This document shows positions 1-7,217 of a DNA stretch of 7,705 nt, piece after piece; position 1 is the first letter of the stretch, and every line of letters begins with the position of its first letter. The translations under genes and the position numbers were made by a program. This DNA comes from Pedosphaera sp. (lineage in GTDB: Bacteria > Verrucomicrobiota > Verrucomicrobiae > Limisphaerales > Pedosphaeraceae), in the NCBI GenBank assembly GCA_028293265.1, contig JAQGPB010000476.1, positions 1-7,705 of the forward strand, read 5' to 3'. The notes below the pieces were generated by a model, which was given only the letters and a program-made list of their open reading frames with translations, was not told where the DNA came from and did not search any database.

Positions 1-1
1 C

Positions 2-85
2 TTTTTGACTTTTGGCTTCGTTTCGGCTCGGTCACAGGCCACCTTGGGCATGCTCCCTCGCCAAAGCCTCGCCCAAAGTCAAAAA
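2..85. repeat. Inverted repeat TTTTTGACTTT ... AAAGTCAAAAA
   Basis: The arm at 2-12 (TTTTTGACTTT) is the exact reverse complement of 75-85 (AAAGTCAAAAA). With one mismatch the match extends to 2-16 against 71-85. About 54 bases lie between the extended arms, and the flanking bases show only loose further complementarity. It could be the end of a longer dispersed palindromic element cut by the window edge. No tail of T residues or neighbouring gene suggests a terminator. Confidence 0.5.
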
Positions 86-241
86 TCCTCGCTCCGCCGC
101 GCTACATCATTTCTGTCAATGCTCTAAGTAATTGGCGGGGGAGGAGTCACATTGCGAATTGGGAAACGCATCATTAAAAGCGGACATGGTTGCGCGAGCA
201 CAATTTGGATTGGGATAAGCAATATCTTTGGGATTGAGCCA

Positions 242-258
242 CAACCTCTTCGAGGTTG
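242..258. repeat. Palindromic box 1, CAACCTC-TTC-GAGGTTG
   Basis: Perfect 7-bp inverted repeat around a 3-base centre (arms 242-248 and 252-258). It shares the core AACCTC-N3-GAGGTT with a second box at 325-339. The pair lies in gene-free DNA downstream of typA. Confidence 0.6.
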
Positions 259-288
259 CGAAACATTCTGCCGTGGATTCCCAAGATA

Positions 289-302
289 GCCCGCAGGCGG
301 GC
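289..302. repeat. GC-rich palindrome GCCCGC-AG-GCGGGC
   Basis: Perfect 6-bp inverted repeat with a 2-base centre, lying between the two AACCTC/GAGGTT boxes. The three palindromes together look like one compact module of about 100 bases (242-339). No T-tract follows on either strand, so an intrinsic terminator is unlikely. Confidence 0.5.
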
Positions 303-324
303 AACCATGGGCTTTGTGGGGCAG

Positions 325-339
325 AACCTCGTTGAGGTT
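325..339. repeat. Palindromic box 2, AACCTC-GTT-GAGGTT
   Basis: Perfect 6-bp inverted repeat around a 3-base centre (arms 325-330 and 334-339). It repeats the core of box 1 at 242-258 with only the centre changed (TTC against GTT). This suggests that the arms, not the centre, are what is conserved. Confidence 0.6.
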
Positions 340-390
340 TCCATAAGGGAAATGGCTTCCGGCGGGTAATCCGATGAAAGTCGAAAGAAC

Positions 391-420
391 AAGGCCGCAC
401 CAGTTTCCCGGTACGGCCTT
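391..420 (-). terminator. Intrinsic terminator of typA
   Basis: On the minus strand the 13-base arm AAGGCCGTACCGG, a GAAA tetraloop and the arm CTGGTGCGGCCTT form one uninterrupted helix in which two positions are G-U wobbles. It is followed by GTTCTTTCG, a modest U-rich tail. In plus-strand RNA the same two positions would be A-C mismatches, so the structure is tuned to the minus strand. It lies about 23 bases past the typA stop, exactly where its terminator is expected. Confidence 0.88.
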
Positions 421-443
421 GCTTATTTTATTACGAGATCCGG

Positions 444-2279
444 TCAGCCTTCGACAATCTTGGCGGAGCGGCTTTGCGCGCTGCGTTTGCGCTTGTTCTC
501 GTCCAATTCCTTTTTGCGGAGGCGCAGGTTCTTGGGCGTGGCTTCCACGTATTCGTCCGCGCTAATGTATTCCAATGCGCGTTCGAGCGACATCTTGAAG
601 GGCGCGCCCAGGGCGATGCCTTTGCCGTCACCGGAGGAACGCATGTTGGTCAGGCGTTTGGCCTTGCAGGGGTTGACGGGGATATCGTTCTCGCGGGCGT
701 TTTCGCCGACGATCATGCCGATATAAATCTGGTCGCCGGGCTCAACCATCAAGCGGCCGCGTTCCTGGACCATGTTCAGCGCATAGGCCATGGCCTCGCC
801 GCTTTCCATGCTGACCAGCGAGCCATTTTTCCGCGCGGCGATGTCGCCACGGTCGGGGCCGTATTCGTGGAAGAGATGGCTCATCACGCCAACGCCGCGG
901 GTCTGGTTGACGAGATCGGTCTCGAAACCAATCAGGCCACGGGTGGGAATCATTGCTTCGATGCTCACGTCGGTGCCGTGGTGGTTCATGTTGGTGATTT
1001 CACCTTTGCGATTCGCGAGATTTTGCATCACGTCGCCCATGCATTCCTTCGGAATTTCCAGGAACAACTTTTCAATTGGCTCCAGCAGCTTGCCTTCTGC
1101 GTCCTTGCGATAAATAACTTCAGGGCGCGAGACCAAAACTTCGTGACCTTCGCGGCGCATTTGCTCCACGAGGATGGCGATTTGCATTTCGCCGCGGCCG
1201 CTGACGTTGAAAACATTCGGCAAGTCGGTCTGCGAAACGCGCAGGGCGACGTTGGTGCGGATTTCCTTCACGAGCCGGTCCCAGATGTGCCGGGCAGTGA
1301 CGAGCTTGCCGTCCAGACCGGCGAGCGGACCGTCATTCACGGCGAACTGCATCTGAATCGTCGGCGGATCAATGGGCACGAATGGCAGCGGCGCGCGGTC
1401 GGGACTGTCAGTGATGGTTTCGCCAATGAAAGCGCCTTCAAAACCGGCCACGCCGATGATGTCGCCCGCATGGGCTTCGGCGATTTCGATGCGCTTCATT
1501 CCTTCAAAATGATAGATGGCAGTGATCTTGCCGGTTTCCTTATGGCCGTCGCCGTGGATGCAAGCGCCGGGGTCGCCGACCTTGATTTTGCCGCAGACGA
1601 TTTTGCCGAGCGCGATACGCCCGACATATTCGGAGTAATCGAGATTAGCGATGAGCATCTTGAAACCTTCGCCGGCGTGGGCGCGTGGCGGCGGGATGTG
1701 CTTGATGATGGCATCGAACAACGGCTCCATGGTGCCGCTGACATGGGTCAGTTCCACCTTGGCATAACCATCCTTGGCACTGGCGTAGATGACCGGGAAA
1801 TCAAGCTGTTCATCCGTTGCGTGCAGCGACACGAAAAGATCGAACACAAGGTCCAGCACCTTATGGGGAACCGCGTGTTCGCGATCAATCTTGTTGATGA
1901 CGACGATGGGCTTGGCACCGGCTTCCAGGGCCTTGCGCAGCACGAAGCGGGTTTGCGCCTGGGGACCGTCCACGGAATCAACGACGAGCAGCACGCCGTC
2001 GATCATGTTCATGATACGTTCGACTTCACCGCCGAAATCCGCGTGGCCGGGAGTGTCCACGATGTTGACGTGGTAATCCTTGTATTTGAAGGCGGCGTTT
2101 TTGGCGCGGATGGTGATGCCCTTTTCGCGCTCGAGATCCATGGAATCCATCAGGCGCTCTTCATGCACCTGCGCTTGGTTGGCGCGAAACGTGCCCGATT
2201 GCTTGAGCAGGCAGTCCACCAGGGTGGTCTTGCCATGGTCAACGTGGGCGATAATTGCAATATTACGAATGTGTTCCAT
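444..2279 (-). CDS. typA: Ribosome-associated translational GTPase TypA/BipA
   Basis: A 611-residue protein, close to the roughly 605-615 residues usual for TypA/BipA. It is a cytosolic GTPase of the EF-G/LepA superfamily that binds the ribosome and supports 50S assembly and growth under stress or cold (family knowledge). Visible motifs are G1 AHVDHGKT at 11-18, the switch I region around GITI (54-57), G3 DTPGH at 75-79, G4 NKID at 129-132 and G5 SAK at 167-169. Domain II spans about 205-295, domain III about 305-390 with GRGEMQI at 361-367, and the EF-G-like domain V about 395-480 with the [10 protein letters not shown] stretch at 445-454. The TypA-specific C-terminal domain includes LTNMRSSG (543-550) and [15 protein letters not shown] (576-590). 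The ATG start is supported by a GGAAAG ribosome binding site six bases upstream. It is a stand-alone gene with its own terminator. No key residue is missing. Confidence 0.98.
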   Translation of the reverse strand: MEHIRNIAIIAHVDHGKTTLVDCLLKQSGTFRANQAQVHEERLMDSMDLEREKGITIRAKNAAFKYKDYHVNIVDTPGHADFGGEVERIMNMIDGVLLVVDSVDGPQAQTRFVLRKALEAGAKPIVVINKIDREHAVPHKVLDLVFDLFVSLHATDEQLDFPVIYASAKDGYAKVELTHVSGTMEPLFDAIIKHIPPPRAHAGEGFKMLIANLDYSEYVGRIALGKIVCGKIKVGDPGACIHGDGHKETGKITAIYHFEGMKRIEIAEAHAGDIIGVAGFEGAFIGETITDSPDRAPLPFVPIDPPTIQMQFAVNDGPLAGLDGKLVTARHIWDRLVKEIRTNVALRVSQTDLPNVFNVSGRGEMQIAILVEQMRREGHEVLVSRPEVIYRKDAEGKLLEPIEKLFLEIPKECMGDVMQNLANRKGEITNMNHHGTDVSIEAMIPTRGLIGFETDLVNQTRGVGVMSHLFHEYGPDRGDIAARKNGSLVSMESGEAMAYALNMVQERGRLMVEPGDQIYIGMIVGENARENDIPVNPCKAKRLTNMRSSGDGKGIALGAPFKMSLERALEYISADEYVEATPKNLRLRKKELDENKRKRSAQSRSAKIVEG

Positions 2280-2285
2280 AAATTT

Positions 2286-2291
2286 CTTTCC
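2286..2291 (-). promoter_or_regulatory. Ribosome binding site of typA
   Basis: Minus-strand GGAAAG lies six bases ahead of the ATG at 2279-2277. It is one of the few recognisable Shine-Dalgarno-like sites in the window and fixes the typA start. Confidence 0.6.
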
Positions 2292-2306
2292 ATCAAGTCG
2301 AGCCGG

Positions 2307-2336
2307 TTAATGTGCCAAATAAGGGCGAAAGGTCAA
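2307..2336 (-). promoter_or_regulatory. Possible sigma70-type promoter of typA
   Basis: On the minus strand TTGACC (plus 2331-2336) resembles a -35 box and CATTAA (plus 2307-2312) a weak -10 box, spaced by 18 bases. Transcription would start near 2300 and give a short leader. The -10 matches the consensus poorly, so this is only a candidate. Confidence 0.3.
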
Positions 2337-2488
2337 GAACGCATGCAATAATTCTTTCTTGTCATATTTGAGCGGGAGGTGAGCGTGGAAAATTGACTCA
2401 AGAAGGGCGGTTGGGGTCCGTCGGGCGGGTTGTTGGTCTCCTAAGTCTGCGGCAGGTTCGGCTCTGCAACACAAATTTTTTTCCAATT

Positions 2489-2528
2489 TGGTGTGATATG
2501 GTGTTATTTCATGTTATTTGGTGTTAAA
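2489..2528. repeat. Four-copy tandem repeat with 10-bp period (TGGTGTTATT)
   Basis: Units begin at 2489, 2499, 2509 and 2519: TGGTGTGATA, TGGTGTTATT, TCATGTTATT and TGGTGTTAAA. The period is exactly 10 bp, near one DNA helical turn, so each unit would show the same face. I recall similar GTGTTA-rich strings as dispersed sequences in related genomes, but this is not verified. Confidence 0.6.
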
Positions 2529-2550
2529 AGGCGGTTTTACGGGCCTTTTT
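2526..2550. terminator. Terminator-like hairpin, possibly bidirectional
   Basis: AAAAGGC (2526-2532) pairs with GCCTTTT (2543-2549) across a 10-base loop, with a T-run on the plus strand (2546-2550) and TTTTAACACC on the minus strand. It looks like a short A/U-flanked terminator usable in either direction. No gene obviously reads into it, so it may mark the end of an unannotated short RNA or simply insulate the divergent genes. The stem is only three G-C pairs strong. Confidence 0.35.
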
Positions 2551-2649
2551 CGTCATTTCACAAATACGGTAAATCATGGAAGCGGTTCTTTGGACTATGG
2601 AAGAAAAAGTTTTTATTTTTTAAGCGGAAATAGCCTGAAAAATTGGGTT

Positions 2650-2655
2650 TATAAG
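2650..2655 (+). promoter_or_regulatory. Possible -10 box (TATAAG) of the methyltransferase leader
   Basis: TATAAG matches five of six consensus -10 bases and follows A/T-tracts at about 2604-2621 that could bend DNA or act as an UP-like element. There is no good -35 box 16-18 bases upstream. If used, transcription would begin near 2662 and give a leader of about 235 bases before the ATG at 2897. Confidence 0.25.
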
Positions 2656-2686
2656 GTGAAACAAGATGGGGCAAAACGTGAGTCAA

Positions 2687-2709
2687 GGTGAAAAGCGGCG
2701 GATTTCACC
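2687..2709 (+). other. Leader hairpin GGTGAAA/TTTCACC
   Basis: A perfect 7-bp stem joins GGTGAAA (2687-2693) and TTTCACC (2703-2709) around a 9-base loop. An identical AAGGTGAAA occurs 32 bases earlier at 2653-2661 and could compete for the same TTTCACC arm. Its role is unknown. Confidence 0.4.
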
Positions 2710-2800
2710 CCAGGCATGGCTTTAAGACGAACATTGCGCGCAGGGCCTTCTTTCCAAAAACCCGGCTGCCAACTTTCAAGTCGCGGTCGCGCCTCCATGG

Positions 2801-2826
2801 AAAGAGGCTATCAAGGGCCTCTTTTT
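2801..2826 (+). terminator. Intrinsic terminator in the methyltransferase leader
   Basis: AAAGAGGC (2801-2808) pairs perfectly with GCCTCTTT (2817-2824) across an 8-base loop, followed directly by more T (run 2822-2826). It ends 70 bases before the methyltransferase ATG on the same strand, with no plus-strand gene upstream. It therefore either ends a small RNA or works as an attenuator. An upstream segment, GCCTTCTTTCC (2745-2755), can pair with GGAAAGAGGC (2799-2808) with a single bulge, which would destroy the terminator; a shorter GCCTC (2791-2795) can also pair with GAGGC (2804-2808). Confidence 0.65.
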
Positions 2827-2896
2827 ATGCAAGCATTTTTGGGCCGATTTGATATTTTGTCATCACTATTTCAACCCGTTCTACAAAGAAATAAAA

Positions 2897-3823
2897 ATGG
2901 ATCAGCTTCTGAGCCGAACCTGCCCAAGCTGCGACGCCGCGGAAGCAAAGCCGTTCTGGCAAAAGAATGCCCTCCGGCTTGTCCGTTGCTCCCGGTGCTC
3001 GATGGTGTTTGCGAGTCCGGTTCCGGCCGAAATGGCCACTGGCGCTTTTTACGACGATGCCGGCGGCGAATATCTTTCCCCGGACAAGCTTGCCAGTGAT
3101 TATGCGGATGTGCGGTTCGAACGTGAGTTGCGATTGTTCCGTTCCTATTGCACGGGAGGCGCAGTGCTCGATGTTGGATGTTCGTCTGGCGGGTTCTTGC
3201 ATCAACTGACGAAGCGATACCCTAACGACTACAAAGTGTTGGGCACGGACGTCTCCACGGCGCCGCTCGAACACGCCGCGAAAATGGGCGTGCCAGTTGC
3301 GAGGGGGGATTTTCTTACGCATCCGTTCAGCGGGCAATTCGATGCGGTGACTTTTTGGGCGGTGATGGAGCATTTGTCTGAGCCGAGACGGTTTTTGGAA
3401 CGCGCGGCGAGCTTGCTCAAGCCGGGCGGTTTTTGTTTTATCCTGGTGCCGAATCTGAACTCGCTGGCGGTGCGGTTGCTCGGGTCCAAATACCGTTACA
3501 TTTTCCCGGAGCATATCAATTATTTCACACCGGCGACTTTGAGAAAATTCGCTGAACGTGAGTTCACCGTCCTGGCGCTCAAGTCAACGCACTTCAATCC
3601 GGTTGTCATCTGGCAGGATTTTCGGCGAGGAGAACGCGAGGTTCCGCGCGCGGAACGCTCCCGACTGCTCAAGCGCACCAATGCGTATAAGCAATCACGC
3701 TGGCTGTGGCCGCTGAAACTGGCCTATCGCGCGACGGAACGTAGCTTGGGTCGTTTTCGACTGGCTGATAATTTGGTGCTGATTGGGAAGAAGGAAATTT
3801 CCAAGGCGCCTGTTGATTCATAA
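2897..3823 (+). CDS. Class I SAM-dependent methyltransferase with N-terminal zinc-ribbon-like motif
   Basis: A 308-residue, presumably cytosolic protein that should transfer a methyl group from S-adenosylmethionine to an unknown acceptor. An N-terminal CPSC (9-12) plus CSRC (31-34) pair can bind a metal like a zinc ribbon. The Rossmann fold follows: motif I VLDVGCSSGGF at 90-100, acidic LGTD at 115-118, the post-II segment FDAVTFWAVMEHL at 148-160 and LLKPGG at 173-178. After that comes PNLNSLAVRLLG (185-196) and an EHINYFTP stretch (205-212) common in Methyltransf_23-type enzymes of sugar and surface-polysaccharide loci. The ATG at 2897 was chosen because the in-frame TTG at 2849 adds an unconserved tail that starts in the leader. 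The ribosome binding site is weak (AAAGAA). It stands alone, so the substrate cannot be read from context. Confidence 0.9.
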   Translation: MDQLLSRTCPSCDAAEAKPFWQKNALRLVRCSRCSMVFASPVPAEMATGAFYDDAGGEYLSPDKLASDYADVRFERELRLFRSYCTGGAVLDVGCSSGGFLHQLTKRYPNDYKVLGTDVSTAPLEHAAKMGVPVARGDFLTHPFSGQFDAVTFWAVMEHLSEPRRFLERAASLLKPGGFCFILVPNLNSLAVRLLGSKYRYIFPEHINYFTPATLRKFAEREFTVLALKSTHFNPVVIWQDFRRGEREVPRAERSRLLKRTNAYKQSRWLWPLKLAYRATERSLGRFRLADNLVLIGKKEISKAPVDS

Positions 3824-3933
3824 GTTCGGCCGGCAAAATTTTTTTTCTTCGCGATTTGCAAAGCATTTGGATGCGCTTATTCTTGAAATCCATCCTTGAA
3901 TTTTTTTGCCATTCATCAACTATCTGATCCACT

Positions 3934-4482
3934 ATGAAACTACTTTCCCTCCTCATCGCTTTTGTGCTGGCCTTTAGCATCCGGCCTGCTTCTGCCCAAA
4001 CCCCGCCAACGCACCCGGCATCGCCTGAATTTGAACGGATGAAAACCCTGGTCGGCACCTGGAAAGGCACCGCCGACATGGGCCAGGGTCCCAAGGAAAT
4101 GACCATTGAGTACCGCCTCATTTCCGGCGGCACGGCATTGGAGGAGCGGATTTTCGCCGGCACGCCGATGGAGATGGTCACGATGTACCACGATCAAAAA
4201 GGAACGTTGCGCCTCACCCATTATTGCATGCTGGGGAACAGTCCGGGCATGGTCCTGAAATCGTCCGACCCGAAAACGCTCAAGTTCGATTTCGACCCGA
4301 AGTGCGGCGTCAGCGCGAAGTCCGAAATGCACATGCACTCAATGGCCCTCACCTTTGTGGACGCCGACACCATCACCCAAAACTGGGAACTTTTTGACGC
4401 TGGCAAAGCCAAGGACAGCCATCCCTTCACGCTTAAGCGGGTGAAGGCTGGTGCCGGCGATGGTGGCAATGCGAAGAGTTGA
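3934..4482 (+). CDS. Secreted DUF1579-like (lipocalin-like) protein
   Basis: A 182-residue protein with a clear Sec signal peptide: a short charged start (MK), hydrophobic core about 3-16, and an ASA site before Gln22, so the mature protein should be exported to the periplasm or beyond. The mature part opens with SPEFERMKTLVGTWKG (30-45), the hallmark beginning of DUF1579 and related small beta-barrel proteins. It continues with alternating strand-like segments, including MTIEYRLISGGTALEE, HDQKGTLRLTHYCMLG and ITQNWELFDAGK. No catalytic residues are evident. Cys residues in HYCML and PKCG could form a disulfide after export. The gene follows the methyltransferase by 110 bases on the same strand, with a T-run at 3839-3846 between them but no convincing stem. 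Co-transcription is possible but not shown. Function is unknown; a ligand-binding role is only a guess from the fold. Confidence 0.85.
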   Translation: MKLLSLLIAFVLAFSIRPASAQTPPTHPASPEFERMKTLVGTWKGTADMGQGPKEMTIEYRLISGGTALEERIFAGTPMEMVTMYHDQKGTLRLTHYCMLGNSPGMVLKSSDPKTLKFDFDPKCGVSAKSEMHMHSMALTFVDADTITQNWELFDAGKAKDSHPFTLKRVKAGAGDGGNAKS

Positions 4483-4593
4483 TTTTGTGCATATCCACTG
4501 AGCGGGAATTCTGGGGAGGCTGGTTAATTTCCATCCGTTTGCGTTGGTGAAGAAATATTAGAAACTCCTCACGTCGTTTCCTGCAAAGACAGA

Positions 4594-6327
4594 TCATTCC
4601 ACTTCCTGCGACACCACCAGCAAAATACGTTGCTCGCGCCGTTCCAAAAATTCTCCCGCACCGGTCAGGCTCAGTTTGTAAAAAATGACTGCCACGGCAA
4701 GCAGGCCCACGGATAAAATCGCGTCCACCACGGGCGCGGGCCAGAAGCCGAGCTTTTCAGACGCGAAACCGAGGAGCGGCGGCAGCGCGATGGGAATCAT
4801 CACCACGGGATAAAGCAATTGGGTGACAAAAATCAACAGGATCATTTTCGCGGGGGGCTTGGTCGGCTTGAGGGAGCCGGCGATGACGCGGTAGGGCGCG
4901 AAGACGGAGACAAAATTTGCCGCAATGCTTATCAGCAGAAACATCGCGGCCAGTTTCAAACCGGCGGCAAACACGGTCAGCAAGGGCAGGTGCATCAGGA
5001 CCGCCATCACCACAAGCAGTGTCAAGCCCAGGCCCATGACGATGGGGGCGAAGGAAAGGTTTTTGGCCAGCAGCACATCCCGCCGCCGCGCGGGCGAAAG
5101 CACCAGCGAGCGGAAACCGTCGCGGTCGTACCCAAACTGGTTGAACATTGCCTGGAGCAGACCCAGGAAGGTAAAGGCCACCGCGCCCGTAGCCCCGAAA
5201 CTCTGGAATACACCGGTTTTGCCCTTCAAAGTATTAGACAGCATCACGCCGAAAATGACGATGATCACGAGAATGTTGGTGAAGACCGTAATTTTGATTT
5301 CCGGTGCGCGGCTCAAGGAACGAAAAAAGGCCAGCGCCAGCGCGGCCACGTCCTCCGAAACAAACGGCAGGCGTTTCTCGATGAAATTTTTCGGGATCAA
5401 GCCCGGCGCATGCGCTGGACCGGACGGCCTTGCGGGCACGGCTTTTGCTTTTTCGCGGCCAGTATAAAACTTGAGGGTTGAGCGGTACGCGACTGCCAGC
5501 CCGGCTACGCCCAGCAGAAACGCGCCGAGCGAGCCGAGCACGGCGGGCAAAAGGTTGTTTTCTGCCAGGGCCATCGCGCCATTGGGCAGCCATAGAAGCG
5601 GGACATAGTCGTGCGCCACAATCCATTGGTCCGGTATCCCGCCCAGCGGGTCATTTTTCGAAGAGAGGTTGATCGCAGGTTTGTGCGAGCCTCCGTTATG
5701 ATGCCGGAGATAGACATTGAAATAGAGGTTCGGCGCCTGGCCGAGCAGAATGACGGAAAAGGTGAGAACCATGATGACGGTGCGCCGCCGCCGGGGATTG
5801 ACCATCAATGCGACCAGCCAGCCGCGCAGGCAATACGTCCACGCCGTGACCATGAAGATGAAGGCCAGCACCAGCGGCAACAGGAAGAGCATGATTCCGC
5901 CCTTGCCCCAGAGCAGGCCGAGACACAGGCCCACCGCCCCCGGCACAAACAGGATGATGCTGGGCGTGAAAAGCGAGGCGATGTAGTTGATGACGAAAAT
6001 TCCCTCGAGTGAAACCGGCAGGTGCAGCAACCGGGCGAGATCAATGGTTTCCGAACGCTGAATTTCCGTCAGCACACCGATCATCCAGAGAAAGAGAAAA
6101 ATCCCCACGATGCCGTCCCAGACCAGCAACAGCACTTTTGGCGGCTGGTCGGCCAAGCCCAAAGCGCCGCCCAAAATTCCGCCCACGCCCGCCGCGATGG
6201 CGAGACAGATTCCAAAAACGACGCCAATGATGGCAATGGCCGCGTTCAGACCGCCCTTGCGCGAAAGCTGATTCCGCGTGAGCCGCCAGCGCAGCCAGAG
6301 CACCGTCCTTAGTTGGCTCCAGTTCAT
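4594..6327 (-). CDS. ABC exporter permease (ABC-2-like), second gene of operon
   Basis: A 577-residue integral inner-membrane protein with about 12 hydrophobic segments. Approximate positions are 28-57, 64-86, 108-138, 144-164, 184-198, 260-281, 347-365, 378-395, 425-446, 449-472, 494-518 and 532-552. It looks like two homologous halves of six helices split by a long hydrophilic stretch (about 199-258) and a cytosolic linker (about 285-345). A cytosolic-loop motif at 396-424 (NQFGYDRDGFRSL, SPARRRDVLLAKNL) is the type that large ABC-2-like permeases use to contact their ATPase. The start ATG lies one base after the stop of the ATPase gene (TGATATG), so translation is probably coupled. It has no ATPase domain of its own and must work with that partner. 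The exported substrate is unknown. A convergent 111-base gap separates it from the DUF1579-like gene, without a clear terminator. Confidence 0.9.
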   Translation of the reverse strand: MNWSQLRTVLWLRWRLTRNQLSRKGGLNAAIAIIGVVFGICLAIAAGVGGILGGALGLADQPPKVLLLVWDGIVGIFLFLWMIGVLTEIQRSETIDLARLLHLPVSLEGIFVINYIASLFTPSIILFVPGAVGLCLGLLWGKGGIMLFLLPLVLAFIFMVTAWTYCLRGWLVALMVNPRRRRTVIMVLTFSVILLGQAPNLYFNVYLRHHNGGSHKPAINLSSKNDPLGGIPDQWIVAHDYVPLLWLPNGAMALAENNLLPAVLGSLGAFLLGVAGLAVAYRSTLKFYTGREKAKAVPARPSGPAHAPGLIPKNFIEKRLPFVSEDVAALALAFFRSLSRAPEIKITVFTNILVIIVIFGVMLSNTLKGKTGVFQSFGATGAVAFTFLGLLQAMFNQFGYDRDGFRSLVLSPARRRDVLLAKNLSFAPIVMGLGLTLLVVMAVLMHLPLLTVFAAGLKLAAMFLLISIAANFVSVFAPYRVIAGSLKPTKPPAKMILLIFVTQLLYPVVMIPIALPPLLGFASEKLGFWPAPVVDAILSVGLLAVAVIFYKLSLTGAGEFLERREQRILLVVSQEVE

Positions 6328-6328
6328 A

Positions 6329-7090
<762 letters not shown>

Positions 7091-7127
7091 GTGTGCGGGA
7101 ACGCTAACCGCTGCTCGCGAAAAGTGC

Positions 7128-7152
7128 CAGATGATATTGACAGATGATATTG
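7128..7152. repeat. 13-bp tandem direct repeat CAGATGATATTGA
   Basis: CAGATGATATTG occurs at 7128-7139 and again at 7141-7152, one base apart (13-bp period). On the minus strand this reads CAATATCATCTG twice, ending 38 bases before the ATPase ATG, and each copy contains TATCAT, a possible weak -10 box. It could be an operator or a duplicated promoter element of the ABC operon. No good -35 is visible. Confidence 0.55.
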
Positions 7153-7217
7153 GCGGGGTTGGCAAATGCGCGGGTGTGGAATTTAGACTGATTTGGCGAG
7201 AAACTCCGCGCCGAAAT

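Larger units (their letters stand above)
1..390. other. Left flank without a supportable gene, rich in short inverted repeats
   Basis: No reading frame here looks like a gene. Two overlapping minus-strand frames cover about 116-400, but they share the same DNA, lack family resemblance and run through palindromic repeats and the typA terminator, so I treat them as chance. The segment holds a divergent inverted repeat at its left edge, two AACCTC/GAGGTT boxes and a GC-rich 6-bp palindrome, listed separately. Translated on the minus strand, the repeats give a Asn-Leu-Glu-Glu-Val-Val type string that I associate with dispersed repeats in Verrucomicrobiota. That association is from memory and unverified. 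Confidence 0.6.
2337..2896. other. Long non-coding stretch between typA and the methyltransferase
   Basis: No reading frame here resembles a protein; a plus-strand frame at 2716-3099 runs into the methyltransferase in another frame and is a shadow. The stretch is AT-richer than its neighbours and holds a 10-bp tandem repeat (2489-2528), a terminator-like hairpin (2526-2550), A/T-tracts around 2604-2621, a possible promoter at 2650-2655, a hairpin at 2687-2709 and a clear intrinsic terminator at 2801-2826. The two genes on either side are divergent, so both start from this region. Confidence 0.7.

Noticed and set aside
474..2351. A 625-residue plus-strand open frame
   Set aside because: It lies fully antisense to typA, whose product has complete GTPase motifs. 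The antisense protein is rich in His, Asp and Phe, with no family resemblance; it is a codon-bias shadow.
2407..2470. tRNA-like string (CTCCTAA anticodon-loop-like segment, then GGTTCGGCTCTGC resembling a T-arm)
   Set aside because: The anticodon stem does not pair, position 58 of the T-loop is not A, and the acceptor stem closes over only about four bases. It may be a chance resemblance or a very decayed tRNA remnant.
2849..2896. TTG start extending the methyltransferase by 16 residues
   Set aside because: The extension begins right behind the leader terminator, has no ribosome binding site and precedes the zinc-ribbon start MDQLLSRTCPSC, which is the natural N-terminus.
3793..3846. GGAAATTTCC palindrome and a T8 run after the methyltransferase stop as a terminator
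   Set aside because: The palindrome is inside the coding sequence, and no stem of useful length directly precedes the T-run.
4561..4580. GAAAC/GTTTC stem as terminator of the ABC operon
   Set aside because: It is only five base pairs with a 10-base loop and a mixed tail; too weak to call.
4819..5481. A 220-residue plus-strand frame, with other plus-strand frames across 4800-6312
   Set aside because: All are antisense to the permease, whose hydrophobic topology and partner gene are clear. Their Gln/His/Arg-rich products are the expected complement of a membrane-protein gene.
5471..5482. TTGAGGGTTGAG inside the permease gene, matching the heptad repeat
   Set aside because: It is only 12 bases and encodes an ordinary segment of the protein, so chance or coding constraint explains it.
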